DNA of 48,572 nucleotides from Ruminococcus sp. UBA3280 (GTDB lineage Bacteria > Bacillota > Clostridia > Oscillospirales > Ruminococcaceae): NCBI GenBank assembly GCA_002362175.1, contig DETU01000081.1, forward strand, positions 1-48,572. The letters run 5' to 3'. The notes under the pieces were generated by a model that was not told the origin of the DNA, ran no database searches, and worked only from the letters and a program-made list of their open reading frames with translations. This document shows, piece after piece, positions 7,355 through 14,518 of this stretch; positions within the stretch are counted from its first letter, which is position 1; each line of letters starts with the position of its first letter. A program made the translations under genes and the position numbers.

Positions 7355-8740
7355 TTATTCCAACTCCTGCTTTTTCTTTTGTGCTTCCTTTGTTTTCTGC
7401 TCGTTCCTGAAATAATCATCAAGTGTCTGACGAGCATAATCAAGCTCTTTAATTTCGGCTTTCAAAGCCTTATATTTTTCGTTCATATCAGAGCATTCCT
7501 GCATAAGAGTGCTTCTTTTTTTGTCCAGATTTTCAGGTGTCGGAACATTACCGTCGGGATACCATTCTTTAAGCTGTTTTACAGTCTTTGAGTATGATTT
7601 CAGCTCCGAAGCGTGTTCTTCGTCAAACTTTGTTTTTTTACGTCCTGTAAGGCTCTTGCTTTCATCTGAAACAGCCTTGTATTTCTTCGCAATTTTAGTA
7701 ACCTTGATTTTAATATCCAAATCGTCAATTTCGACTTTGATATGATTCAGCTTCTCCGATAAAACACCCTGATTTCTGTATTTCAAATGCAGTATATCTT
7801 CAAGATTCTGATTATCCTTTACCTGAAACTGACTTGCAATATTTATAGCTCTTGAAAGCTCCTGTTTATTCTTCAAATCTGCCCACTTGTAAAGACCGAG
7901 AGAGCCTTGTATTTTCTCTGTATCAGTAGCGATAATTTTCGTTTTCGGAGTATATGACATTACTCCTTTGTACATATCAATGCGACGCTTGATTTGACGA
8001 ACTTCATAGTACCAACCAAGAGTTTTCGCTCTTGCAAATTTCTGCTGTCCTGCAAGTCTGAATTTCAAGTCAATCTTATGATTCGGATTGTAGACAGCTT
8101 CAATATTATGAGCCTTGCATCTGAGAAGAAAATCCTCAAAATTTTCACTTTCTTTAACCACTTGGTCGATAGCAAATTTCAACTTCGCTTTCCAAGAAAT
8201 ATCCTGACGATTCATGTCCCATTCATAGTGAGATTTTCCTTTGCTTGTTTCAGGATTTTCAATTACTGACAGTTTATTTTCTCTGCACAATTCATCGGAC
8301 AAATCCATAAACTTTTTCCAAGAACGTTCTGATTTTTTACCTTGATTTTCATGTGTTTCAAAAGTCTTACCATCAACAGAATTTATGTTATTAAAAATGC
8401 AGTGCAAATGTATATGTTCTTTATCGGTATGAACTGCAAGATAATACTGATATTCTTCTTTCAGAAAACGCTTACAAAGTTCGATTCCTATCTGCAATGC
8501 TTTTTCAGGAGTAACTTCATTTGGAGCAAAACTTTGTATTATGTGCTGAGATAAAACAGATGAACGTCCAGTTCCGATTGAAGTTCTGACTTTATCAAAA
8601 TCATGACTTGCCTGATATGGATTTCTGTCACAACCCGAAGTAAAAATCAATCTGCCATTATCTGTCTTATCAGGGTTAGCAATATATGCTATCGCTTTAG
8701 CTTCAGTAGTTCTGATTGGAAATATCTTTGTTGTTGCAAT
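7355..8740 (-). CDS. MOBP-type relaxase (mobilization nuclease)
   Basis: 461 residues if started at ATT 8740. The frame contains the relaxase metal-binding signature HTDKEHIHLH with CIFNNIN (about 104-120) and a long coiled C-terminus. The only standard in-frame start, TTG at 8650, would drop the conserved N-terminus (TTKIFPIRTTEAKAIAYIAN then PDKTDNGR), which holds the presumptive nicking Tyr. Upstream of ATT the frame closes at a TGA 9 bases away. AGGAG lies 10 bases before the ATT, and in my recollection relatives begin M-A-T-T-K just there. Overlaps the mobC end by 52 bases. It would nick oriT and pilot the strand during mobilization. Confidence 0.82.
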   Translation of the reverse strand: MATTKIFPIRTTEAKAIAYIANPDKTDNGRLIFTSGCDRNPYQASHDFDKVRTSIGTGRSSVLSQHIIQSFAPNEVTPEKALQIGIELCKRFLKEEYQYYLAVHTDKEHIHLHCIFNNINSVDGKTFETHENQGKKSERSWKKFMDLSDELCRENKLSVIENPETSKGKSHYEWDMNRQDISWKAKLKFAIDQVVKESENFEDFLLRCKAHNIEAVYNPNHKIDLKFRLAGQQKFARAKTLGWYYEVRQIKRRIDMYKGVMSYTPKTKIIATDTEKIQGSLGLYKWADLKNKQELSRAINIASQFQVKDNQNLEDILHLKYRNQGVLSEKLNHIKVEIDDLDIKIKVTKIAKKYKAVSDESKSLTGRKKTKFDEEHASELKSYSKTVKQLKEWYPDGNVPTPENLDKKRSTLMQECSDMNEKYKALKAEIKELDYARQTLDDYFRNEQKTKEAQKKKQELE

Positions 8741-9027
8741 ATCGTATCAACTCCTTTCTGAATTTCAGCAATATCTTCTGTGTAAATATTGCCTGTAGAA
8801 TTTACTCGGACGGCGATTTGATTTACATTATTGGCTATGCCGATAACAGCTCGGTAAATATCACTGATTTTCTTTTCATCAAGGCGAACAACAACGCCGT
8901 CCAGAATCATTCCTCTTACAAAATCATTTCTGCTTTTTGAAGTGCTTAATTCAAATCTTTTCTCAAGCAGATTTTTTTCTTCATCACTCATAAGAATTTC
9001 TATGCGATGTTTTCTTTTTTCAGCCAT
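8689..9027 (-). CDS. mobC: MobC-like mobilization accessory protein
   Basis: 112 residues from the ATG at 9027, which has AGGAG 6 bases upstream; the longer frame to 9066 lacks a site. The N-terminal half is basic with RHH-like character (KHRIEILMSDEEKNLLEKR then SRNDFVRGMIL), and the middle AVIGIANNVNQIAVRVNSTG is the classic MobC pattern. MobC proteins bind oriT, help melt it and assist the relaxase. The gene reads through the relaxase ribosome site, so the two products are co-translated. Confidence 0.85.
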   Translation of the reverse strand: MAEKRKHRIEILMSDEEKNLLEKRFELSTSKSRNDFVRGMILDGVVVRLDEKKISDIYRAVIGIANNVNQIAVRVNSTGNIYTEDIAEIQKGVDTILQQQRYFQSELLKLKR

Positions 9028-9282
9028 AGAATTCTCCTTTCTTTTGCTCGTTTTGAGCAATTTCAATTAAGGGGTATTAGGGGAAATTTTCCCTCTAACA
9101 AGCGTATGTGCTTCTCGGCGATTTTGAAAAAATCACCGGATGAAGTACCGAGCTTGCTGGGTTTGTGAAACAGCCCTTAAAGGCTGTTTCAGTTTGTACG
9201 TCAGGACAATTGTTTCTTCTCTCCTGAGAAGAATTCTGAGCTGTGCGAAATGCCCTTGTTCTTTATATGAAAATATCTTCCT
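9028..9282. other. Gene-free region upstream of mobC: candidate oriT zone
   Basis: No open frame is supported here. It holds several inverted repeats: GGGAAA/TTTCCC near 9080, GATTTT/AAAATC near 9120, a 10-bp hairpin TGAAACAGCC/GGCTGTTTCA (9166-9175, 9182-9191) and an 8-bp hairpin TTCTTCTC/GAGAAGAA (9214-9221, 9226-9233). Regions like this directly upstream of mobC-relaxase genes commonly hold oriT. I cannot point to the nick site. Confidence 0.45.
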
Positions 9283-9314
9283 ATAATACACCCGTAAATA
9301 TACGGTGTTGTCAA
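9283..9314 (-). promoter_or_regulatory. Probable promoter of the mob operon with 20-bp spacer
   Basis: On the minus strand TTGACAAC begins at 9314 and ACGGGTGTATTATAGG runs 9295-9280, with TATTAT as the -10 candidate (9288-9283). The gap between TTGACA and TATTAT is 20 bp, longer than a normal sigma-A promoter. Both blocks and their spacing recur exactly upstream of xis at 11013-11048. Confidence 0.6.
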
Positions 9315-9386
9315 CTGCTTTTCAAAATTATTTTATTAATTTTCTGTTAAATATGCGATTTTCATTTGACTGTCACTCCTGTCAAA

Positions 9387-9415
9387 TTGAAAAATGCGTT
9401 GATTTGTGGTATAAT
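9387..9415 (+). promoter_or_regulatory. Promoter of the HTH regulator gene
   Basis: TTGAAA (9387-9392), a 17-bp spacer and TATAAT (9410-9415). It implies a 5' leader of about 230 bases before the ATG at 9653. Confidence 0.75.
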
Positions 9416-9421
9416 TAAATT

Positions 9422-9652
9422 GAGAGTTGTTGGAATTGACCTTGCCTGAAGATAAAAACTGAAAGGAGTATTGTGTCGTAATGCGGTGAAGATTTATTAT
9501 CAACATCATTAGTATTTAGGCACAGTCTTTTTTCCACATTCTTATATTGAGGTATCATTACTGAAAATCTGAATGAGTAAGTAATGGCTTCATCAATGTC
9601 TGTAAAAATATAGGCGAAGAGTTTTCATCTATTACGGACATAAGAATATACA
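9422..9652 (+). promoter_or_regulatory. Structured leader of the HTH regulator gene
   Basis: A strong ribosome site AAAGGAG (9462-9468) is followed only by a two-codon frame, GTG TCG TAA (9473-9481), and an overlapping ATG CGG TGA. A weak stem (TGTGTC 9472-9477 with GGCACA 9519-9524, plus TAATG/CATTA) ends before TTTTTT at 9528-9533. A 7-bp stem follows (CATTACT 9556-9562 with AGTAATG 9580-9586), then a 10-bp stem (ATGTCTGTAA 9596-9605 with TTACGGACAT 9632-9641) 11 bases before the ATG. The gene itself has no recognisable ribosome site, so expression is probably leader-controlled. Confidence 0.5.
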
Positions 9653-10090
9653 ATGGGAAAGAAGAAAAACGAGGTACTCACACCTGAATGCTATGAGATG
9701 TTTCTCTCCAAAAACTATGTGACAATGGAAGTGGGAGAAACTTTTAATGAGGCATTGAAAAGATACCTGAATGATGCAAAGATTATTTCAGGTCTTAACC
9801 AAAGCAGTATTTCAAAAATCACACACATTGAAAGTCCGACAATCTCCAAACTTAAATCAGGCAAAGTTAATCCTACTCTTACAATGATAATTCTTCTGAG
9901 TTTAGCAATGCGTCTTACGCCTGACAGAAGCGAACATCTTTTACATACGGCAGGATATTATCTGAATGAAAGTGATGAACACAAAATCTATCATTATTTT
10001 CTTTACGGCTGTGCATTTAATGCAGACTTCAATATTCAGAACTGTAACAAGGTTTTAGCTGAAAATAAACTTACAAAACTCAGCGTATAA
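9653..10090 (+). CDS. Helix-turn-helix (XRE-like) regulator of the element
   Basis: 145 residues. The middle contains an XRE/Cro-type helix-turn-helix: LNQSSISKITHIESPTISKL followed by KSGKVNPTLTMIILLSLAM (about 48-90). The ends are unassigned, and the C-terminus has a few Cys residues. Such proteins usually control the switch between integrated and mobile states. It has its own promoter and a long leader, no clear ribosome site, and a strong terminator after the stop, so it is a single-gene unit. Confidence 0.72.
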   Translation: MGKKKNEVLTPECYEMFLSKNYVTMEVGETFNEALKRYLNDAKIISGLNQSSISKITHIESPTISKLKSGKVNPTLTMIILLSLAMRLTPDRSEHLLHTAGYYLNESDEHKIYHYFLYGCAFNADFNIQNCNKVLAENKLTKLSV

Positions 10091-10109
10091 ATTTTTGACT
10101 ATAAAACAA

Positions 10110-10147
10110 AAAATGCTGTTCCAAATCTTTGGTTCAGCATTTTCATT
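10110..10147 (+). terminator. Terminator of the HTH regulator gene
   Basis: AAAATGCTG (10110-10118) pairs with CAGCATTTT (10135-10143), with an inner CCAAA/TTTGG stem (10121-10125, 10128-10132), then a T-rich run. Confidence 0.75.
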
Positions 10148-10182
10148 TTCAAAATTTACTTGTCAACTGTTTTTGATTTTTA

Positions 10183-10303
10183 TTTGTTGGTTTTTTTGCC
10201 AACAAAATTGACTGTTTTTATAGCTTTTTTCGATTAGCAAACGAAGGAAATCCTTATTTTACGTTGTTTTGCATTTTAGAACAGGCTGAAAAGTGTTGGC
10301 AAA
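10183..10303. repeat. Inverted repeats upstream of the sigma-like gene promoter
   Basis: TTTGTTGG/CCAACAAA (10183-10190, 10199-10206) forms a hairpin. TTTGCCAACA (10195-10204) recurs inverted as TGTTGGCAAA (10294-10303), ending 8 bases before the -35 box at 10312. The second pair may be an operator. No gene is seen in 10144-10340. Confidence 0.4.
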
Positions 10304-10311
10304 TAAACCAA

Positions 10312-10340
10312 TAGACTTTTAAAATTTTTCGGGTTATAAT
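10312..10340 (+). promoter_or_regulatory. Promoter of the sigma-like gene
   Basis: TAGACT (10312-10317), a 17-bp spacer and a perfect TATAAT (10335-10340). The -35 box is weak, as for an activated or repressed promoter. Confidence 0.6.
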
Positions 10341-10349
10341 TATTACAGG

Positions 10350-10505
10350 TTAGCACCCACGATGCTGAAAGTTCAGCCGAAAGGCTGTCTCAGAGCTGAC
10401 GGTATCGTTTCAATCTTACTGAGAGATTGATTATCAAAGCAGAAAAGTATTTTCGGGATAATCAACTCTGTTGCAAGATACTTTTCTGTATTCAGAAAGG
10501 TTGAA
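10350..10505 (+). ncRNA. Structured leader RNA with mutually exclusive stems
   Basis: About 160 transcribed bases before the ATG at 10511. Hairpin CAGCC-GAAA-GGCTG with a GNRA loop (10374-10387). Then a chain of competing stems: CAATCT/AGATTG (10411-10416, 10424-10429), TTGATTATC/GATAATCAA (10427-10435, 10457-10465) and CAGAAAAGTAT/ATACTTTTCTG (10440-10450, 10478-10488). Each stem takes bases in or inside the next, so either a pseudoknot or a switch forms. I do not recognise a known riboswitch class. Confidence 0.5.
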
Positions 10506-10510
10506 TTGCA

Positions 10511-10960
10511 ATGGGAAGAGGAAAAAAGCATTTTTATATTCTGTTTGGCGATTCTGTTTCTCCCGAAATCGAAAAGGAATATAACAGGATTGTCAGAAGA
10601 GAAGAATACCTGCTTGAAAGAGATCCAATCGGAGATGCTTATCTTTTCGGTGATGAAGATGAACTTTACAAGTATAACATTGTGGACTGTATTACACGAA
10701 TAGAACAGGAAAAGGCAGAAGAATCAGATAAAATTGAAATGATTGAACTTCTGCGTAAGGCTATTGAAAAGCTGAAAGAAGAATATCCATATGAATACGG
10801 ACTTGTAAGCAAATATTATTTTTCCGACAGAAAAGTTACTATGAGAGAGCTTGGAGAGGAAAATAATATCACCAAACAAGCGGTCAATAATTCGCTTAAT
10901 CGGGCATATGAACGCTTGAAAAAGTATATCATTATGTACAAGGAAGAATTGGAAGAATAA
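10511..10960 (+). CDS. Sigma-70-like factor of the mobile element
   Basis: 149 residues. The C-terminal ~60 residues are a sigma region 4-type helix-turn-helix: YGLVSKYYFSDRKVTMRELG, then EENNITKQAVNNSLNRAYER. The N-terminal half is acidic and helical without a clear region 2, as in the short sigma-like proteins of Tn916-type elements. It probably activates element promoters; the matched pair of unusual promoters before mobC and xis are candidates. AGAAAGG lies about 10 bases before the ATG. No terminator is seen before the xis leader. Confidence 0.72.
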   Translation: MGRGKKHFYILFGDSVSPEIEKEYNRIVRREEYLLERDPIGDAYLFGDEDELYKYNIVDCITRIEQEKAEESDKIEMIELLRKAIEKLKEEYPYEYGLVSKYYFSDRKVTMRELGEENNITKQAVNNSLNRAYERLKKYIIMYKEELEE

Positions 10961-11012
10961 TTGTTAATTTGTGCATATATACAATGTTTGAAATCAATTT
11001 TTTAATACTTGG

Positions 11013-11048
11013 TTGACAACGTACCAGATTGACGGGTGTATTATAGGG
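11013..11048 (+). promoter_or_regulatory. Probable xis-int promoter with 20-bp spacer
   Basis: TTGACAAC (11013-11020), 11 bases, then ACGGGTGTATTATAGG (from 11032), with TATTAT at 11039-11044. The two blocks and their distance are identical to those on the opposite strand before mobC. Confidence 0.6.
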
Positions 11049-11083
11049 AAGAATAAGCAGTTGTTCTTGAAAGGACATAAAAA

Positions 11084-11122
11084 ATGAGCGTATTCTTATC
11101 CTATGAGCATCTTGAAAATTGA
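11084..11122 (+). CDS. Possible 12-residue leader peptide before xis
   Basis: ATG at 11084 with AAAGGA 8 bases upstream encodes MSVFLSYEHLEN and stops at TGA. It lies 42 bases before the xis start, within the xis leader. Good initiation signals for so short a frame suggest a regulatory leader peptide, but this could be chance. Confidence 0.35.
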   Translation: MSVFLSYEHLEN

Positions 11123-11164
11123 ATATCAGAAACGCAAAGTAATTGTAAAATTAGGAGTATTATC

Positions 11165-11383
11165 ATGCCGAATAGTGAAATAAATGTAAGGGCATACAAA
11201 ACGATGTTTGTGGAGTATCCTGATATTGTAGGTGTAAAAGATATTGGCAGAATGCTTGGTATAGGCAGGGATAAGGTATATTTGCTTGTGAGAACGGGCG
11301 AAATCCAGAAAGTGCCTTGTTCCCGTTCCATAAAAGTACCAAAAGCAGCCGTCATTGAGTACGTTCTCCGGTGTATAAAATAG
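11165..11383 (+). CDS. xis: Excisionase (AlpA/Xis-type HTH)
   Basis: 72 residues forming one winged-helix DNA-binding domain: GVKDIGRMLGIGRDKVYLLV (about 23-42) followed by RTGEIQKVPCSRSIKVPKAA, the usual excisionase-family pattern. It should bend DNA at the attachment site and bias the integrase toward excision. TTAGGAG lies 8-9 bases before the ATG. The integrase starts about 120 bases later, the usual xis-int order. Confidence 0.85.
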   Translation: MPNSEINVRAYKTMFVEYPDIVGVKDIGRMLGIGRDKVYLLVRTGEIQKVPCSRSIKVPKAAVIEYVLRCIK

Positions 11384-11407
11384 AACTTATTATTTTGAAT
11401 AATATTT

Positions 11408-12958
11408 TGGTAGAATTCACTTGAAATCAGAGGTTTACTGCACTATACTATATATGTCAGCAGCAGACTTCTGCCATGTGAGTTATGTTCAGGAGGAATT
11501 AACTATGATGGCGAATCTGCCATTTAATTACAATGTGTACACAAAAAAAGGAAAAATCTATGTAGTTGTAGACTACAGAGATGAAAATGGCAACCGTAAG
11601 AAGAAATGGCTCAAAACAGGACTTGATAAAGATGCTAAGAAAAAAGAGGTAAACATAGTAACAGAACAGATTGTAACTGATTTCTACAACACTATTGCTC
11701 TGGACAAGAGAATTCAGATTAAAGATGAAACTACAACAACTGTTCCGGTGGCAACTGTTAATATGCCATCTGCAAAGGAAACATCGGGTTTAATCAAGCT
11801 CATTGATTTTATGGATAAGTGGCTTGAATACAAGAAATCAAAAGTGGCAAAACTTACACATCAGTGTTATGCAGGTGGTGTTAGAGATGCAAAAGAGTTC
11901 TTTGGCGATAATGACTTATATCTTCAGGATGTAAAACCGCTTGATATTCAGGAATACTATAACAGCATTATCAAGAGAGGATGTAAAAACTCAACATTAA
12001 AGAACAGACACCTTTGTATGCATAATCTTTTTGAATATGCTGTTAAACTTGATCTTATCCCATACAACCCGACATCCAGAGTTGAACGTCCGAAGGCTGA
12101 AAAGCATGAAGCAACATTTTACAGCAAGAGTGAACTTGATGAGCTGTTCAAAACATTTAAAGACGATCGTATAGAGCTTATTGTTCACATTGCAGCATAT
12201 TATGGACTTAGAAGAAGTGAGATTATCGGTTTACAGTGGGATTCAATCAACTTTGAGCAGAAAACAATTTCAATCCGCAGAAAAGTTATTACATATATAG
12301 ATGAAAACGGTCATTCCAAAACCATATGTGAAGAAAACCTTAAAACACAGGCAACCAGAAGAACACTTCCGCTGATTCCTCACATTGAAAAAATGTTGCT
12401 GAAAAAGAAACAGTCACAGGAACACTTTAGAAAGCTTCTTCGTGGAGGTTATTGCAACGATTATCTTAATTACATTTGTACCGATGATTTCGGAGTGCTT
12501 ATAAAGCCTGAGTATGTTACTGCTCATTTTAAAAAGGTTGTTGATAAGAATAGGTTGAGACATCTCAGATTCCATGACCTCAGACACACTTGTGCAAGTC
12601 TTTTGCTTTCTCAGCATATTCCACTCAAAAGTATTCAGGATTGGTTAGGTCATGCGAATTTTGAAACAACAGCAAATATTTATTCGCACCTTGATTTCAG
12701 TTCAAGAATTGAATCAGCAGATAAAATCGCAAATGTACTCGGTGAAGCTGAAAGTAGTTTTTATGAACCTGCGCAGATCCCTAAACGAGAAAACAGAGGA
12801 AGAAAACCAAAGAAAACTGCTTCAACTGAGAATGTTTCAGCATAATAAGAGAGTTCTACCAATTTTGGTAGAACTCAAAAAAGCAAAAAAATTCTTCTGA
12901 AATTTTGGTAGAATTTTTGGTAGAACAAAAAGTTCTCACTCTTATTATTTTTCTACCA
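11408..12958. repeat. TGGTAGAA repeats flanking int (candidate arm-type sites)
   Basis: Six copies of TGGTAGAA: direct at 11408-11415, 12866-12873, 12906-12913 and 12918-12925; inverted at 12854-12861 and 12951-12958. Two of them make a perfect 12-bp palindrome (12851-12862 with 12865-12876) six bases after the int stop. Clusters like this beside a tyrosine integrase are typically bound by its arm-binding domain. The element's right end is probably near or just past 12958; a matching core at the left end was not found. Confidence 0.6.
11505..12845 (+). CDS. int: Tyrosine recombinase integrase
   Basis: 447 residues from the ATG at 11505, which has AGGAGG 8 bases upstream; the longer frame to 11421 has no site and non-conserved sequence. 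N-terminal arm-binding AP2-like part (about 3-60), core-binding SAM-like domain (about 95-185), catalytic domain with Arg in YYGLRRSEI (~236), HDLRH (~357-361), WLGH (~381-384) and nucleophile Tyr in ANIYSHL (~393). It inserts and excises the element. Last gene of the element, directly followed by arm-type repeats. About 20 basic residues after the catalytic domain are extra. Confidence 0.93.
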   Translation: MMANLPFNYNVYTKKGKIYVVVDYRDENGNRKKKWLKTGLDKDAKKKEVNIVTEQIVTDFYNTIALDKRIQIKDETTTTVPVATVNMPSAKETSGLIKLIDFMDKWLEYKKSKVAKLTHQCYAGGVRDAKEFFGDNDLYLQDVKPLDIQEYYNSIIKRGCKNSTLKNRHLCMHNLFEYAVKLDLIPYNPTSRVERPKAEKHEATFYSKSELDELFKTFKDDRIELIVHIAAYYGLRRSEIIGLQWDSINFEQKTISIRRKVITYIDENGHSKTICEENLKTQATRRTLPLIPHIEKMLLKKKQSQEHFRKLLRGGYCNDYLNYICTDDFGVLIKPEYVTAHFKKVVDKNRLRHLRFHDLRHTCASLLLSQHIPLKSIQDWLGHANFETTANIYSHLDFSSRIESADKIANVLGEAESSFYEPAQIPKRENRGRKPKKTASTENVSA

Positions 12959-13129
12959 CACATCCTTGCAATCCTCGATTCTACGTTGATCGATGAGAAA
13001 TAATTTATTAAGTTTATCAGAAATTCTTGAAATCAGACTTATTTTATGATATAATGAAATAAACATATCTACAATATATAATATGTTAGATATAAAATAT
13101 TTTATTAAAACTGAAAGGAAGTAATAATT
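12846..13129. other. Right boundary zone of the element and promoter of the downstream cassette
   Basis: Contains the palindrome and repeats listed separately up to 12958, then unassigned sequence. A promoter for the next gene follows: TTGAAA (13027-13032), 17 bp, TATAAT (13050-13055). AT-rich ATATCTA/TAGATAT repeats lie in its 5' leader. No open frame is supported. Confidence 0.55.
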
Positions 13130-13393
13130 ATGGGAAAAACTTGCGGAGACTGCATATATTGTGGTTCAACTAACGGCTGGGTATGGCAGAATGGTGAGCA
13201 TTGTAACAAGCATAATATCGATGTTGAATATGATAAACCGGCATGTGGCTATTTCAGAGAAGACTCAGACGGCTGCTGTTATCACTGCACTTACTTCAAT
13301 GATGGATTGATAGCAGGAGGCAAATGCACTTATCATAACAAGAAGATTTCAAACCCCGGAAGCTATATCTGCTCAAGCTTTGTAGAAGATTAA
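13130..13393 (+). CDS. Small cysteine-rich protein, probably metal-binding
   Basis: 87 residues with about ten Cys, starting CGDCIYC near residue 5 and later CC-x-x-C and single Cys near 66 and 80. The spacing falls into two similar halves (CxYC...G..C..H then CxYF...GG.C.YH), suggesting a duplicated zinc- or iron-sulfur-binding unit. The function is unknown. GAAAGGAAG precedes the ATG; it is the first gene of a four-gene cassette running to 15055. Confidence 0.65.
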   Translation: MGKTCGDCIYCGSTNGWVWQNGEHCNKHNIDVEYDKPACGYFREDSDGCCYHCTYFNDGLIAGGKCTYHNKKISNPGSYICSSFVED

Positions 13394-13416
13394 TAAAATA
13401 GCAGAGGGGTGATTTT

Positions 13417-14166
13417 ATGGGATTTTTTGATAAGGCAAAGGATAACTACGAAAAGCGTCAGCAGATTGCAGAATGGAATTATAAGGCACGTGAGTATATA
13501 AGTGATGGTCAGAGAGCTTATGAAGAAGCTTATGGCAATCTTGCCTATGCGTGTGCAAAAGTTGAAGGTAAAATGAGAGATTTTGTTCAATGGAAACAGA
13601 AAGTTCTGAACGAAATCAACAGCACGCTTAAAAATATTGACGGTCAGCATCAGGATTTACATATGTCTTCACAAATAGATTTTATAAATCTTGAAACCTG
13701 TGCTGTCACTCAGAATGAACAGCTTGATTGTGTTGACCGTGCACTTGCAACATGGGTAGTTCCGTCGGTTTCGGATTTGTTCCATAATATTTCCAGCGAG
13801 GAATACTATGAGGCAAAGCAGAATATGCAGCAGGCTAAAATGTATAAAGCACAGATGAGAGCGAAGCGTGATGAATTGAATCAGGCAAAATATGCTGTAA
13901 AGGAAATTCCGAATTTCATAAGCGACGAAAAAAGCCAGATTGAACAGCTGATGGATAAATTTCGCAGAACTGCTGAAAACATCAATCAGAGCAATACAGA
14001 AGAACGTACATCAAGTTTGTGCCAGATTGCAAAATTGATTGCTGATTCCCTATCAACAAAGTTTATCGATAATCAGTATCAGGTAACAGAACAGTATACG
14101 GATATTCACAAAAGAATTTCCATGACAAATCAGTCATTGGAAAATGCTGCATGGCTGATAGAGTGA
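13417..14166 (+). CDS. Predicted coiled-coil protein of unknown function
   Basis: 249 residues, almost wholly charged and helical, rich in Gln, Lys, Glu and Ala, with no signal peptide or membrane segment. The opening MGFFDKAKDNYEKRQQIAEW resembles the start of membrane-remodelling coiled-coil proteins only superficially. I do not recognise the family. Gap to the previous gene is 23 bases with AGAGGGG before the ATG, and the next gene begins 12 bases later, so it is part of an operon. Confidence 0.65.
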   Translation: MGFFDKAKDNYEKRQQIAEWNYKAREYISDGQRAYEEAYGNLAYACAKVEGKMRDFVQWKQKVLNEINSTLKNIDGQHQDLHMSSQIDFINLETCAVTQNEQLDCVDRALATWVVPSVSDLFHNISSEEYYEAKQNMQQAKMYKAQMRAKRDELNQAKYAVKEIPNFISDEKSQIEQLMDKFRRTAENINQSNTEERTSSLCQIAKLIADSLSTKFIDNQYQVTEQYTDIHKRISMTNQSLENAAWLIE

Positions 14167-14178
14167 TATAGTGATTTT

Positions 14179-14511
14179 ATGGACTTTCAGGTAATTCAGA
14201 ATAATGTTATTTCAAGCGGCAGTGATGTTATGGAAAGCGTTCATAATATTCTTGTCTGCGAGGCTTATTGTGTGCAAGCGGAATTATATCGAAACTATTT
14301 AAGACAAAACAGAGAATTAGCAGACTTGTATCTTGAAATGTTTCGTAATATGAATGACAAAATATTTCAGCAGGCAATGCAGATTCTTGACCTGGCAATT
14401 GAAGAAGCAAATGTACCTCTTGCGGAATATGCCATTCAGACTGTCAATGCTATGAAAGATACATATCCGCAGTTCTATAAATCCTATGTTAAACAATTGT
14501 TCGGAAGATAA
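14179..14511 (+). CDS. Hypothetical helical protein
   Basis: 110 residues, predicted all-helical (a Val/Asn-rich start, then ELYRNYLRQNRELADLYLEM and an amphipathic tail ending LFGR). No known motif. It sits between the coiled-coil gene and the interrupted gene with short gaps of 12 and 7 bases. The ribosome site is weak, so translation is probably coupled to the upstream gene. Confidence 0.6.
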   Translation: MDFQVIQNNVISSGSDVMESVHNILVCEAYCVQAELYRNYLRQNRELADLYLEMFRNMNDKIFQQAMQILDLAIEEANVPLAEYAIQTVNAMKDTYPQFYKSYVKQLFGR

Positions 14512-14518
14512 GGTGAAA

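Noticed and set aside
8650..8652. TTG at 8650 as the relaxase start
   Set aside because: It would remove about 30 conserved residues including the presumed catalytic Tyr, and has no ribosome site.
12846..13060. CRISPR-like array from the TGGTAGAA repeats
   Set aside because: Repeats are only 8-13 bases, irregularly spaced and in both orientations, with no cas genes; integrase sites fit.
13417..14166. PspA/IM30-like protein
   Set aside because: Only the opening MGFFDKAKD is reminiscent; the rest does not follow the PspA pattern.
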